A stretch of 43,438 nucleotides of DNA from the NCBI GenBank assembly GCA_031276545.1, contig JAISMW010000028.1:1-43438 (forward strand), read 5' to 3'. The translations under genes were made by a program, and so were the position numbers. Below the pieces are notes generated by a model. It was not told where the DNA came from. It searched no databases and saw only the letters and a list, made by a program, of their open reading frames with translations. Shown here in pieces: positions 32,494-42,200 of the stretch. Origin of the DNA: Tannerellaceae bacterium. GTDB taxonomy: Bacteria; Bacteroidota; Bacteroidia; Bacteroidales; Tannerellaceae. Positions within the stretch are counted from its first letter, which is position 1, and each line of letters opens with the position of its first letter.

Positions 32494-34077
32494 ATGATAA
32501 AGAAAGAATCTAATCGTTATTCATCCGGAAAAAACAAACCGGGGAGAATAAAATTACTCCTTTTTCTGGCTGGCCTGTTTCTGGGAGCGGCTTGCGTTGT
32601 AAGTTTGTATCTGACGTCTGTTTATTTTTCTTCCGACGAGTCGTGCATGATGTGCCATGTGCATCCGCATGTAGAAGCCAGTTGGAAGTTGTCAAAACAT
32701 GTGAATAACCAAAGCGGAACAAAAGTACATTGTGTAGACTGTCATCTCCCGCCACAACATGATACTTGGGCACATTACACCGCCAAAGCCCGGCTGGGCT
32801 TACAGGACGCCTGGGGATGGATGACGAAAGACAGCGCCGATTTCGACTGGGACAAACTGTCGGAACTCGAACATGCCGTAACGTACATCCCGAACGAATC
32901 CTGTAAGGAGTGTCATCAAAATCTCTTCCCCGAAGGAATTACAAGTGATGCCGTCACCGCTCATTTGTACTACGAAGAAAACGAAAAGAAACTGGATTTG
33001 CAGTGTATCAGTTGCCACCTGGATGCGGGACATCACAATCCCAACTATACGCATGGCAAGATGACGGGTATACCGGGACTGAATCTGTCCGGTGCGGCAG
33101 TCGATACCAGTCTGTTTTTTAAGGTGCCGACGGAAGTCACCTCGTTTGCCGACTATACGGAACAAATACCGGGCACAGCCGTTTCATTCAAGATGGTTGC
33201 CGTGGCCGGAGGTACATTCCAAATGGGCAGTACGGAAAAGGAAGCGTTTCATCAACCTGATGAATCACCCGTCCGCACCGTCACCGTAAGCCCGTTCTTC
33301 ATGGCCGAAGTGGAAACAACCTGGGATCAATACTGGGCTTTCTATGCCAATACCATGAGCGAAGGACGCACTCCTCCCGAAACTGTTTATGCGAACAACA
33401 GCAATCCCCTTGTGGATGCCGTTTCCGGCCCAACGCCTCCGTTCGGATTCCCCGACCAGGGATGGGGTTCAGGCGACCGGCCTGCCATAACCATGACACA
33501 TTATGCAGCGGAAACGTTCTGCCAGTGGTTGTCTCTCAAGACAGGGAAAAAATACCGCTTGCCTACCGAAGCCGAATGGGAATACGCCGCCAGGGGAGGA
33601 ACCCAAACACCTTATTTCTTCGACGGAGACCCTCGAAAATTCTCCGACAAGGGATTCTGGCGTAAGTTCTTCGACGCAAAAACCGATAGCATCAGTTCGT
33701 ACGTAATCTATATCAAGAACAGCAATAACAAAACACAGGAACCATCGCTGGTAAAACCCAATCCGCTGGGACTGAAAAATATGCTGGGCAACGTAATGGA
33801 ATATTGTACGGACAAATACGACCCCGAAGCCTATCGCAAAGGGGGTGAAAGCGTAACGGACCCTGTCGTAACCGAAGGAGAAGAATGGGTAGTGCGCGGA
33901 GGTAATTATACCTCGGATGCGGCAGATTTGCGCGTAGCCTCACGCGGATATACCCGGCACGAAGCCTGGTTGAAAACAGACCCGCAGCAACCCAAAAGTA
34001 TTTGGTGGTATTCGGATATCCGAGGAATAGGCTTCCGGGTAGTGTGCGAACCAGATGTAAACATGAAAACAAAATAA
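32494..34077 (+). CDS. Tetraheme NapC/NrfH-like cytochrome fused to a SUMF1-fold domain
   Basis: A 527-residue two-part protein. Residues 1-45 form a membrane anchor (KLLLFLAGLFLGAACVVSLYL). Four c-type heme sites follow: CMMCH 51-55, CVDCH 80-84, CKECH 137-141, CISCH 171-175, the number and order of NapC/NrfH quinol dehydrogenases, so this part is periplasmic. Residues from about 220 to 520 are a SUMF1/formylglycine-generating-enzyme fold (VAGGTFQMGSTEKEAF, YRLPTEAEWEYAARGG, NPLGLKNMLGNVMEYCTD, RGGNYTSDAADLRVASRG, GIGFRVV). The cysteine pair of true sulfatase-activating enzymes is absent from RGGNYTSDAADLRV, so it is probably not a sulfatase activator. Placed between dehydrogenase genes, it may pass electrons between exported sugar dehydrogenases and quinones. 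Confidence 0.92.
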   Translation: MIKKESNRYSSGKNKPGRIKLLLFLAGLFLGAACVVSLYLTSVYFSSDESCMMCHVHPHVEASWKLSKHVNNQSGTKVHCVDCHLPPQHDTWAHYTAKARLGLQDAWGWMTKDSADFDWDKLSELEHAVTYIPNESCKECHQNLFPEGITSDAVTAHLYYEENEKKLDLQCISCHLDAGHHNPNYTHGKMTGIPGLNLSGAAVDTSLFFKVPTEVTSFADYTEQIPGTAVSFKMVAVAGGTFQMGSTEKEAFHQPDESPVRTVTVSPFFMAEVETTWDQYWAFYANTMSEGRTPPETVYANNSNPLVDAVSGPTPPFGFPDQGWGSGDRPAITMTHYAAETFCQWLSLKTGKKYRLPTEAEWEYAARGGTQTPYFFDGDPRKFSDKGFWRKFFDAKTDSISSYVIYIKNSNNKTQEPSLVKPNPLGLKNMLGNVMEYCTDKYDPEAYRKGGESVTDPVVTEGEEWVVRGGNYTSDAADLRVASRGYTRHEAWLKTDPQQPKSIWWYSDIRGIGFRVVCEPDVNMKTK

Positions 34078-34109
34078 AATTTATTTACAATCTCATACAT
34101 AAAAGTATC

Positions 34110-35501
34110 ATGAAAAAAGAAAACAGTATTAGTAGAAGGTCATTTCTGAAAAGTTCGGCAATGGCCGGCGCTTTAGGCGCTATCGGAACCGGCAGCACAA
34201 CTGTCGCATTATCATCGTGTACCGGCGCAGGAGGTGGAAAGGATGCAGCTCCTAAACCGCTGAAAGAACCCGGCACCTATTATGTGCCCGACCTGGTGGA
34301 CTTCGCCGCCGACGGCAAAGAACTGAAAGCCGGAGTTATCGGTTGTGGCGGACGAGGTTCGGGGGCCGCCGAAAACTTTCTTGATGCAGCCAATGGTGTG
34401 ACCATTACAGCCTTGGGCGATACATTCCAGGACAGGGTAGACAGTCTGGCCGCAAAATTGAAAGAAAAGAAAGGTATCGACATTCCCGAAAGCCAGCGTT
34501 TCGTAGGATTAGACGCCTACAAGCAGGTAATAGAGAGTGGCGTGGATGTAGTGATTGTGGCTACGCCTCCTAATTTCCGGCCCATTCATTTCCAGTACGC
34601 AACAGAAAAAGGCGTACATGCGTTCCTCGAAAAACCAATCTGCGTAGACCCCGTAGGTTATCGTACCATCGTGGCAACAGCTAAACAGGCTGCAGCCAAA
34701 AACCTCTGTGTAGTAACAGGGACACAACGTCATCACCAGCGTAGTTATGTGGAATCCTATAAGCAGATACAAAACGGACTGATCGGTGAAATAACCGGAG
34801 GTACCGTATATTGGAATCAGTCCATGCTTTGGTTCCGTGAACGTCAGGCAGAATGGAGTGACTGCGAATGGATGATACGCGACTGGGTGAACTGGAAATG
34901 GTTATCGGGCGATCATATTGTGGAGCAACATGTGCACAATCTTGATGTATTTACTTGGTTTACCGGATACATCAAACCCGTCAGCGCCGTAGGATTCGGA
35001 TCACGTCAGCGGAGAGTTACAGGTGACCAGTACGACAACTTCAGCATTGATTTCGAACTGGAAAACGGTATACATCTGCATAGCATGTGCCGTCAGGTAG
35101 ACGGTTGCGCCAATAATGTAAGCGAATTTATACAAGGCACCAAAGGTTCGTGGAACAGTGCTACGATGGAAATAAAAGACTTGGCAGGCAATGTACTTTG
35201 GGCCTTCGACAAAGAAGCCGAAAGCGCCAACTTCAAGCAAACCAATCCTTACGTATTGGAACACGTAAACTGGATAAACCATATCCGCAGTGGAAAGCCC
35301 ATCGACCAGGCTTCCGAAACAGCCGTCGCCAATATGGCCGCCATCATGGGACGTGAATCCGCCTATACCGGCGAAAAAACGACCTGGGAAGCCATGACCG
35401 CTTCGGCTTTAGACTATCTGCCCGCCGACCTCAATCTGGGCAAGATGGATATGTCCGGCTTTGTAGTACCCGTTCCAGGAAAACCGCTCGACAAAAAGTA
35501 A
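34110..35501 (+). CDS. Gfo/Idh/MocA-family oxidoreductase, Tat-exported lipoprotein
   Basis: A 463-residue oxidoreductase. The N-terminus has a twin-arginine motif (SRRSFLK) and then a lipobox-like VALSSC, so it should be folded with its cofactor in the cytosol, exported by Tat and anchored. The nucleotide site VIGCGGRGSGA is near 76, and LEKPICVDPVGY near 172 holds the catalytic lysine. I chose Met at 34110; an earlier in-frame Met overlaps the previous gene and lacks the signal. It is followed after 6 bp by the epimerase. Family members with this layout are proposed sugar 3-dehydrogenases; the substrate here is unknown. Confidence 0.92.
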   Translation: MKKENSISRRSFLKSSAMAGALGAIGTGSTTVALSSCTGAGGGKDAAPKPLKEPGTYYVPDLVDFAADGKELKAGVIGCGGRGSGAAENFLDAANGVTITALGDTFQDRVDSLAAKLKEKKGIDIPESQRFVGLDAYKQVIESGVDVVIVATPPNFRPIHFQYATEKGVHAFLEKPICVDPVGYRTIVATAKQAAAKNLCVVTGTQRHHQRSYVESYKQIQNGLIGEITGGTVYWNQSMLWFRERQAEWSDCEWMIRDWVNWKWLSGDHIVEQHVHNLDVFTWFTGYIKPVSAVGFGSRQRRVTGDQYDNFSIDFELENGIHLHSMCRQVDGCANNVSEFIQGTKGSWNSATMEIKDLAGNVLWAFDKEAESANFKQTNPYVLEHVNWINHIRSGKPIDQASETAVANMAAIMGRESAYTGEKTTWEAMTASALDYLPADLNLGKMDMSGFVVPVPGKPLDKK

Positions 35502-35507
35502 TAGAGT

Positions 35508-36449
35508 ATGGTATTCGATAGAAGACAATTTCTTAAATCGACTCTTTCAGGTGCCGCCATCGCTACGGTAGGCGGCCCTGTATTGACGGCTTGCTCCGGA
35601 AAAACGGCAACGGCCGTGGATGAAAAACAGAGTTGTTGCTCTACGCAGACAACGGCCGAACTGAAGATTTCTTTTCAGGAAGGTATTGCTCCGGGTGAAA
35701 GCCTGAACGAAAAGTTCGATTTCATGGAAAAGCTGGGAGTTGTAGGATTCGAACCGGGAGGCAGAGGACTGGTCGGACGTGTGGATGAGATTAAACAGGC
35801 CCTGAACGGACGAAATATCCAGGTAAGCGCTATCTGCGCCGGCTTCCAGGGATTTATCCTCTCTACGGACGAAACCATCCGAAAACAATGTATGGATACC
35901 ATGAAGGAAATCATAACGGCTGCCGGACAATTGGGTTCCGTGGGTGTTATCATTGTCCCCGCATTTAATAGTCAGGTACCAGTATTACCCCATACACAGG
36001 AAACGAGAGATTTCCTGTGCGAACAATTTACCGAAATGGGTAATTTCGCCGTCGAGCACAATACGACTGTTATCTTCGAACCGCTCAACCGACGGGAAGC
36101 CTTCTACCTTCGCTTAGTAGCCGATGCCGCATCTATCTGCCGGGACATCAACAACCCGGGCGTACGCTGCATGGGAGACTTTTGGCACATGACTGCCGAA
36201 GAAACCTGTGACATGGGCGCCTTCCTCTCTGCCGGAGAATATTTGCAACATGTGCACGTAGCCAGTCGCAAACGGCGCAGTATGCCGGGCGAAGACGGAG
36301 AAGCAGACAACTATGTGGCAGGATTCAAAGCGCTGAAGATGCTGGGGTACAACAAATACGTAAGTTTCGAATGTGGTTGTCAGGGAGACCGCAACACCGT
36401 GGTACCCGCTGCCGTAGAATTATTACGCAAACAATGGGAAGAAGCCTGA
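35508..36449 (+). CDS. TIM-barrel sugar isomerase/epimerase, Tat-exported lipoprotein
   Basis: A 313-residue xylose-isomerase-like TIM-barrel protein, annotated in relatives as hydroxypyruvate isomerase or sugar-phosphate isomerase/epimerase. It carries a twin-arginine signal (DRRQFLK) and a lipobox (VLTAC). The metal ligands expected for the fold are visible: Glu in IFEPLNR (about 190), Asp in MGDFWHM (about 223), His in HVHVAS (about 248) and Glu in FECGC (about 287). Because it is exported, a phosphosugar is not its likely substrate; a keto-glycoside epimerase fits the neighbours. It starts 6 bp after the preceding oxidoreductase and ends 3 bp before the next gene. Confidence 0.9.
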   Translation: MVFDRRQFLKSTLSGAAIATVGGPVLTACSGKTATAVDEKQSCCSTQTTAELKISFQEGIAPGESLNEKFDFMEKLGVVGFEPGGRGLVGRVDEIKQALNGRNIQVSAICAGFQGFILSTDETIRKQCMDTMKEIITAAGQLGSVGVIIVPAFNSQVPVLPHTQETRDFLCEQFTEMGNFAVEHNTTVIFEPLNRREAFYLRLVADAASICRDINNPGVRCMGDFWHMTAEETCDMGAFLSAGEYLQHVHVASRKRRSMPGEDGEADNYVAGFKALKMLGYNKYVSFECGCQGDRNTVVPAAVELLRKQWEEA

Positions 36450-36452
36450 TAA

Positions 36453-37166
36453 ATGCCTTTAGTTTATCCTGATATGACAATGAGTGAGGTGGTAGAAGAA
36501 TACCCCTCACTCATTCCAATTATTAACCGCTTCGGTATCCGGCTTGGGCTGGGTGATAAATCGGTAAAAGAACTCTGTGACGCACATCACCTTGATACCG
36601 ACTTCCTGCTGGCAGTAATCAACACTTTTCTCAACGAAGAATATTTTCCGGAAAAGAAACTGCAAACGTTTCACACCTCCCAGATCGTCGACTACCTGAC
36701 GAAAACCAACCGGTATTACCTGCAGTTTCAGTTGCCCAATATTGAGCACCATCTCTCATCGTTCATCTCAATGAGCAGCCCCGGCAACCAGACACTTTCG
36801 GCAATCGGCAAATTCTTTTCATCCTTTAAAAACGAACTCGCAGCACGCATAGAAAACGACGACCGTATTTGGTTCCCCTATTGCCTCACACTAAGCGAAA
36901 AACTGCAAGACAAAACACCCTCCCACAGAGACCTCCCCCTTTCATCTCATTCCGAAAAACCAACGGAAGATTCCATTGAAGCACTGCTGGCAGATCTGAA
37001 ACGGCTCATTATAAAACACCTTTCGGGCGACTACAACCTGAACCTCTGCTACGCCGTTGTCTCTGCTATCTGTACTCTGGAAAAAGACATCAAACAACAC
37101 AACCGCATCCGTTTCCGCATCTTGAAACCTATGGTGGAAGCGATGGAAAAATCTGCCCTCGGCTGA
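36453..37166 (+). CDS. Hemerythrin-like / RIC-family-like protein with altered metal ligands
   Basis: A 237-residue cytosolic protein. The first 60 residues resemble the ScdA/RIC N-terminal domain (MTMSEVVEEYPSLIPIINRFGIRLGLGDKSVKELC), but the usual Cys-Cys is replaced by LG. The rest resembles a hemerythrin helical bundle: NIEHHLSSF keeps histidines, while the HxxxE-type helix reads RIENDDRIWFPYC and the last helix KQHNRIRFRILKPM, both lacking expected ligands. It may be a sensor or partner rather than an iron enzyme. It lies 3 bp after the epimerase and 10 bp before the LuxR-type regulator, so the two probably work together. Confidence 0.7.
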   Translation: MPLVYPDMTMSEVVEEYPSLIPIINRFGIRLGLGDKSVKELCDAHHLDTDFLLAVINTFLNEEYFPEKKLQTFHTSQIVDYLTKTNRYYLQFQLPNIEHHLSSFISMSSPGNQTLSAIGKFFSSFKNELAARIENDDRIWFPYCLTLSEKLQDKTPSHRDLPLSSHSEKPTEDSIEALLADLKRLIIKHLSGDYNLNLCYAVVSAICTLEKDIKQHNRIRFRILKPMVEAMEKSALG

Positions 37167-37176
37167 CCTCTCTTCG

Positions 37177-37749
37177 ATGCGTAAAACAAAACGAATAGCC
37201 GTCATACTCGCCGATACCTTACAGACTACCGGCCTGCAAAGTCTGCTGGCAGATTATTTTCCGCCGGTAGAAATAGTTTCTTTCCCCTCTTTCGGCCATT
37301 TTATGGAAATAGGTGGAGACTTCAACTATTTCTTTACCCATGCCGATACTTTTATCCTCAATGCCGACTTTTTCCTCCCCCGCCGCACCCGAACGGTTGT
37401 ACTTACCGCCGATCGTACCGAAGCACCTGCTGCAGGATATAATTGTATCTCGGCCTGTGCATCCGGGGAAATAATTATAGAACAACTGCAACAATTTTTC
37501 TCGGTCGAAGAAAACAACGATACCTCCAGCGAACGGAGTAAGGAACTTTCGGCGCGAGAAACAGACGTCCTCAAACTCGTTGTGCAAGGAAGCATCAACA
37601 AAGACATTGCCGATAAATTGAATATCAGCCTGAATACAGTCTTGACCCACCGTAAAAACATTACAGCCAAGCTCGGTATCAAAACAGTTGCCGGACTCAC
37701 TTTCTACGCCATTATGAATGGATTAATTTCCTCTGACCTGATGGGATAA
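37177..37749 (+). CDS. LuxR-family (NarL-type) response-regulator-like protein
   Basis: A 190-residue DNA-binding protein. The C-terminal helix-turn-helix is clear: LSARETDVLKLVVQGSINKDIADKLNISLNTVLTHRKNITAKLGI (about 129-173). The N-terminal 110 residues have receiver-like strands (IAVILADTLQTTGLQ, TFILNADFF, TVVLTADRT), but the acidic phosphorylation pocket is poorly kept, so it may be controlled by the adjacent hemerythrin-like protein instead of phosphorylation. It is the last gene of its run before an A/T hairpin. It is a candidate regulator of this locus. Confidence 0.88.
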   Translation: MRKTKRIAVILADTLQTTGLQSLLADYFPPVEIVSFPSFGHFMEIGGDFNYFFTHADTFILNADFFLPRRTRTVVLTADRTEAPAAGYNCISACASGEIIIEQLQQFFSVEENNDTSSERSKELSARETDVLKLVVQGSINKDIADKLNISLNTVLTHRKNITAKLGIKTVAGLTFYAIMNGLISSDLMG

Positions 37750-37750
37750 A

Positions 37751-37781
37751 TCAATTGTTTTTTTGTTCGAAAAACAATTGA
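37751..37781 (+). terminator. A/T-rich hairpin after the LuxR-type gene
   Basis: TCAATTGTTTTT (37751-37762) and AAAAACAATTGA (37770-37781) are perfectly complementary, directly after the stop codon. The low GC content makes it a weak terminator or possibly an operator. Confidence 0.45.
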
Positions 37782-37892
37782 TTTTGAATAAAAAACAATG
37801 AGATTTCAAGCGAAAACCTGTTCCTTTTGCAGGTATATATACACCATAGAGATATATAGGTGCTTAAATGTTGTATTCAATGCTCAAATGAT

Positions 37893-37900
37893 TATCTTTG
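37893..37900 (+). promoter_or_regulatory. -7 box for the oxidoreductase/DUF1080 unit
   Basis: TATCTTTG is an exact TAnnTTTG match, 61 bp before the start at 37962. TTGT at 37871-37874 is a weak -33 candidate. It implies the last two genes have their own promoter. Confidence 0.5.
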
Positions 37901-37961
37901 CTACAATAATTTATCATGAATTAATTATACTAAAATAATATTTTATAAATCAATTGAAATT

Positions 37962-39218
37962 ATGAAAACAAACCGAAGAGATTTTCTAAAGACAGTCGGT
38001 GGAATAGTGGTTTTCACTGTTGTGCCGAGACATGTATTGGGAAAGGGCTTTGTGGCCCCAAGTGACCAACTGACAAAAGGTATTATTGGAACCGGAGGGA
38101 TGGGGCGAGGTCATCTCAACTATGCCGGTACTCGCCTGGTTGCTGTATGTGATGTAGACAAACAGCATCTGGAACTGGGCCGAAAATTAGTGGCGGATAA
38201 GATTGCGGCCTACCACGATTTTCGAGATCTGATAGCAGACCCGAATGTAGACATTGTCCACATAGCGACACCACCCCACTGGCATGGAATTATGTCGGTA
38301 GAAGCTGCGAAAGCAGGGAAAGATATCTGGTGCGAGAAACCTATGACACGCACAATCGGAGAAGGAAAACGGGTTGTGGAGGCTGTAAAACAATACGGAC
38401 GTATGTTCAGGCTGAATACATGGTTCCGTTTTACCGATACCTTCTACGGATTAGGTACGCCGGTGAGGCCGCTGAAGAAACTGGTGCAGAGCGGTCTGTT
38501 AGGATGGCCGTTAACCGTGACTATCAGCAAGCATACCGGATTCGACTGGAAATTCTACTGGGTAGGAAAAGAATACCTCGAACCGCAACCCATTCCTGCT
38601 GAACTGGATTACGACTTCTGGTTAGGTCCGGCTCCCTACAGACCCTATAACCTGCATCGCACACACCAAACGTTCCGGGGTTATTGGGATTACGACGGGG
38701 GAGGATTAGGAGATATGGGGCAGCATTATATAGACCCTGTACAGTATTTTCTGGAAAAAGACCACACCAGCCCGATTAAAGTAGAAGTAGATGCTCCGCA
38801 GCAGCATCCCGACGCTGTAGGTGTATGGCGGTCGATTACGTATACTTACGAAGATGGTTGCCGGATTGTGCTTTGGGGTGGAGATTACGGAGATCCTCAA
38901 ACACCATATATCTCCGGCCCGAACGGAAGCGTATATAAAAATTTCGTGTGTGATATACCCGGTTGGGAGAAAAAACTGGCCGATTATCCGGAACCGGAAC
39001 CGCAGGTAACCGACTTTATTGAGAGTGTAAAAACTCGTCAACCATTTGCTTTGAACGAACAAAACGGTTTCCGATCCGCTACTATTGTAAATATGGGAGC
39101 CGTGGCATTGCGCCTGAATCGTACGCTCCACTTCGACCCCGTGAAACTGGAATTTATTCATGACGAAGCTGCCAACCGTTTGCTAAACCAGCCAACACGT
39201 TCACCCTGGATTTTATAA
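37962..39218 (+). CDS. Gfo/Idh/MocA-family oxidoreductase with Tat signal
   Basis: A 418-residue oxidoreductase with a twin-arginine signal (NRRDFLKTVGGIVVF) and probable cleavage after HVLG. The nucleotide site GIIGTGGMGRGH is near 40-51, WCEKPMTRTIGEGKRV near 124 has the catalytic lysine, and GGGLGDMGQHYIDPV near 246-260 holds the active-site Asp and His. It is the third Gfo/Idh/MocA protein of the locus and differs from the other two. It lies 30 bp before the large DUF1080 gene. Oxidation of a glycoside at C3 in the periplasm, feeding the DUF1080 enzyme, is the most economical reading but is inferred from context. Confidence 0.92.
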   Translation: MKTNRRDFLKTVGGIVVFTVVPRHVLGKGFVAPSDQLTKGIIGTGGMGRGHLNYAGTRLVAVCDVDKQHLELGRKLVADKIAAYHDFRDLIADPNVDIVHIATPPHWHGIMSVEAAKAGKDIWCEKPMTRTIGEGKRVVEAVKQYGRMFRLNTWFRFTDTFYGLGTPVRPLKKLVQSGLLGWPLTVTISKHTGFDWKFYWVGKEYLEPQPIPAELDYDFWLGPAPYRPYNLHRTHQTFRGYWDYDGGGLGDMGQHYIDPVQYFLEKDHTSPIKVEVDAPQQHPDAVGVWRSITYTYEDGCRIVLWGGDYGDPQTPYISGPNGSVYKNFVCDIPGWEKKLADYPEPEPQVTDFIESVKTRQPFALNEQNGFRSATIVNMGAVALRLNRTLHFDPVKLEFIHDEAANRLLNQPTRSPWIL

Positions 39219-39248
39219 TTAGTCAATTAATCGTTAAAATACACTCTT

Positions 39249-42200
39249 ATGAAAAATATATATTTATTGATTCCGAGCCTGTTTCTGCTGATAAGTGCGC
39301 CGCTGCTGCAATCACAGGAGAATCGTACCGTTTCAACCATCGTAGCCGATGTTTTGGCGCAAATGCCTGCTAACAACCAGGCTGACTATAACAAACAGTT
39401 AGCTGACCTGCTTTCAACGGGTGAAGAAGGTATTTTTTCATTAGTAAACATGATACATGCCCCCGGACAGGGAGACAATGCGCAGGTGGATTATGCCCTG
39501 AGCGGCCTTTCGCATTATGTGATGGGGACAGGAGACGAAAGCCTGCGTTTAGCTACAGCCCTTGCGTACGTGAAAGCTTTAGACAGGGCAGATGAACGCG
39601 AGGCAAAAATTTTTATCATCAAGCTATTGCAGATAATCGGAAAGGATGAAAGCGTAGATGCATTGGCGCGTTATCTCAACGAAGAAGACTTGAGCGACCC
39701 GGCTGCCCGGGCGTTAGCCTCTATCCGTACAGAAAAAGCAGGACAAGCCTTGAAAGCATCCCTGCTTCGAAAAATGGGAACGCCCAAGTCTCAGAGAGAT
39801 GTGATTCTCGCCATAGGAGAAGCACGCATAGCTGATACGGAAAATATATTGAGAGAAATGATTGCGATAGATGATGAAGATTTGCAAAAAGCTATATTTT
39901 ATGCATTGAGCCGCGTTGGAAGTAAAGCATCTGTAAGAGATTTGTCTGCATTCGCTGAAAAAGCAGTTTTTACCTGGGAAAAAACAGAAGCGAACGAAGC
40001 ATATATCGTATTGCTGCAGCGAATGGTGGAACAAGGTGATACGAAGGAAGCTTCAAAAGCTGCTTCCATCCTGCTAAGGAACGCTACGAAGGCAGGAAAA
40101 ACACATACGAGGAATGCTGCGTTGCAGATCTTACTCTCTATTGAAAAGGAAAAAGGATTGAAACGTGTGCAGGCTGCCTTGAAGGATCCCTCCCGCGAAT
40201 ACCGGAATGCCGCCTTAAACTATACTTCTGTTTTTGCTTCCCCCGAAGTGTATATAGAACTGATAAAAACAATGTCAAAAGCTAAACCTGAAGTGCAGGT
40301 GGATATCCTGAACTGGTTGGGGAGAGAAAGTTTGGTTGCTGAAAAGAACGCTCAGCTCAGAGCACTCGACATCCGTTTCGATCTTCCGGCACTGCATGTC
40401 ATAATCAACCAGCTAAAGAGTCCTGATTTTGCCGTGAAACAAGCGGCGGCATGGGCTTTGGTCAGAATAGGTGATACATCTTCCGTTCCTGCGTTAGCAA
40501 ATTTACTGACGCAGACAGTGCCCGATATTTCTCTTAGCAGGGAAGCGCTGATAGCTTTCAAGGGAGATGTTACGCCCGACGTGGTACGTATCGTTTCCCA
40601 AGCCCCCGATGCGGGAAAGATTGCAGCAGTCGAAGTGTTGGCACTACGCAAAGCCTCATCCCGTATCAACACAGTACTCGATTTGATAAAAACGGGTGTT
40701 CCCGAAGTGAAAAAAGCAGCTTATCTCGCCCTGAAAGATGTAGTAGCCGAAAAAGATCTGACTTTGTTGTGTGGTATGCTGGAAACGGCGGATGCCGAGG
40801 CTGTCGCTCCTTTGCAGGAGGCCGTAGCTGCTTCTATTGCCTCACTTCCGGTCAAAGAACAGGTGGCGGTTATTTCCCGGCGTATGTTGCAGGCGGGAGA
40901 GCAAAAGAAACATTTATATTATGTCGTATTGTCGGCCACAGGTGACAAAGAAGCATTGGCTACCATTGTAACCGGTTTCAAACAAGGTCATACAACAGAT
41001 AGAGATGCAGCGTTCGAAGCGTTACTGGCATGGAAAGGCGCAGAAGCAGCAGACGAATTATTTGCCGTATGTAAGGATGCTTCTGCAACGGGCTATTTCG
41101 ACCGTGCGCTTGCTGCCTGTATAAAATCTGCATCCAATACCGCTTTGACCGGAGAGAATCGTTACCTGAGCTTGCGTAAAGCGATGGAAATAGCCCGGAC
41201 AAACGAGCAAAAAAATACGATTCTGAGGCAGATAGGAAGAACAGGGACTTTTCAGGCATTGCAGTATGCCGGTGAATTTCTGGACGATAAACCGGTACAG
41301 CAGGTTGCCGCAAACGCTGTCATGACTATCGCCTTAAACAACGCTTCCTATACCGGAACGAAGGTAAGAGATCTATTGAATAAAGTATCTGCCATATTGG
41401 ACAATCCGGATGCCGGATACCAACGTGAAAACATAAGAAAACATTTGGAGGAAATGCCTCGGGAAGAAGGATTTGTTTCTATTTTTAATGGAAAAGACCT
41501 AACCGGATGGAAAGGTTTAGTTGGTGATCCGATTTCACGTGCCAAAATGAAACCGGAACAATTGGCAAAAGAGCAAGCGAAGGCTGACGAACAAATGCGT
41601 AAAGACTGGAAGGTAGTGGATGGGTTGCTTATGTTCGATGGCTCCGGTTACAATAATCTTTGCACGGTGAAACAGTATGCCGATTTCGAAATGTATGTAG
41701 ACTGGATGCTCGATCCTGCAGGCCCGGAAGCCGATGCCGGTATCTACCTTCGTGGCACGCCCCAGGTACAGATATGGGATACAGCCCGCGTAAACGTGGG
41801 AGCGCAGGTAGGATCCGGAGGCCTGTATAATAATAGGATACACGAAAGCAAACCTCTGAAAGTGGCCGACAATAAACTGGGTGAATGGAACACCCTGTAT
41901 ATTAAAATGACCGGAGACCGCGTGACGGTTTATCTCAATGGCGAACTGGTGACGAATGATGTCATACTGGAGAACTTCTGGAATCGTAAACTGCCCATTT
42001 TCCCCATAGAACAAATTGAATTGCAGGCCCATGGAAGTAAGGTATATTACCGGGACATCTATGTGAAAGAATCGAAGCGCCCCGAGCCGTTTGTACTCTC
42101 GGACGAAGAGAAAAAAGAAGGATACAAGATACTGTTCGACGGAACAAATATGTATGAATGGACAGGCAATACCGAGGATTACACCTTGTCGGACGGTACG

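Noticed and set aside
33180..34060. Sulfatase-activating (formylglycine-generating) enzyme
   Set aside because: The fold is present, but the catalytic cysteine pair is missing and no sulfatase gene is in the window.
34002..34109. Upstream start for the second Gfo/Idh/MocA gene
   Set aside because: It would overlap the cytochrome gene by 76 bp and add residues before an otherwise clear twin-arginine signal.
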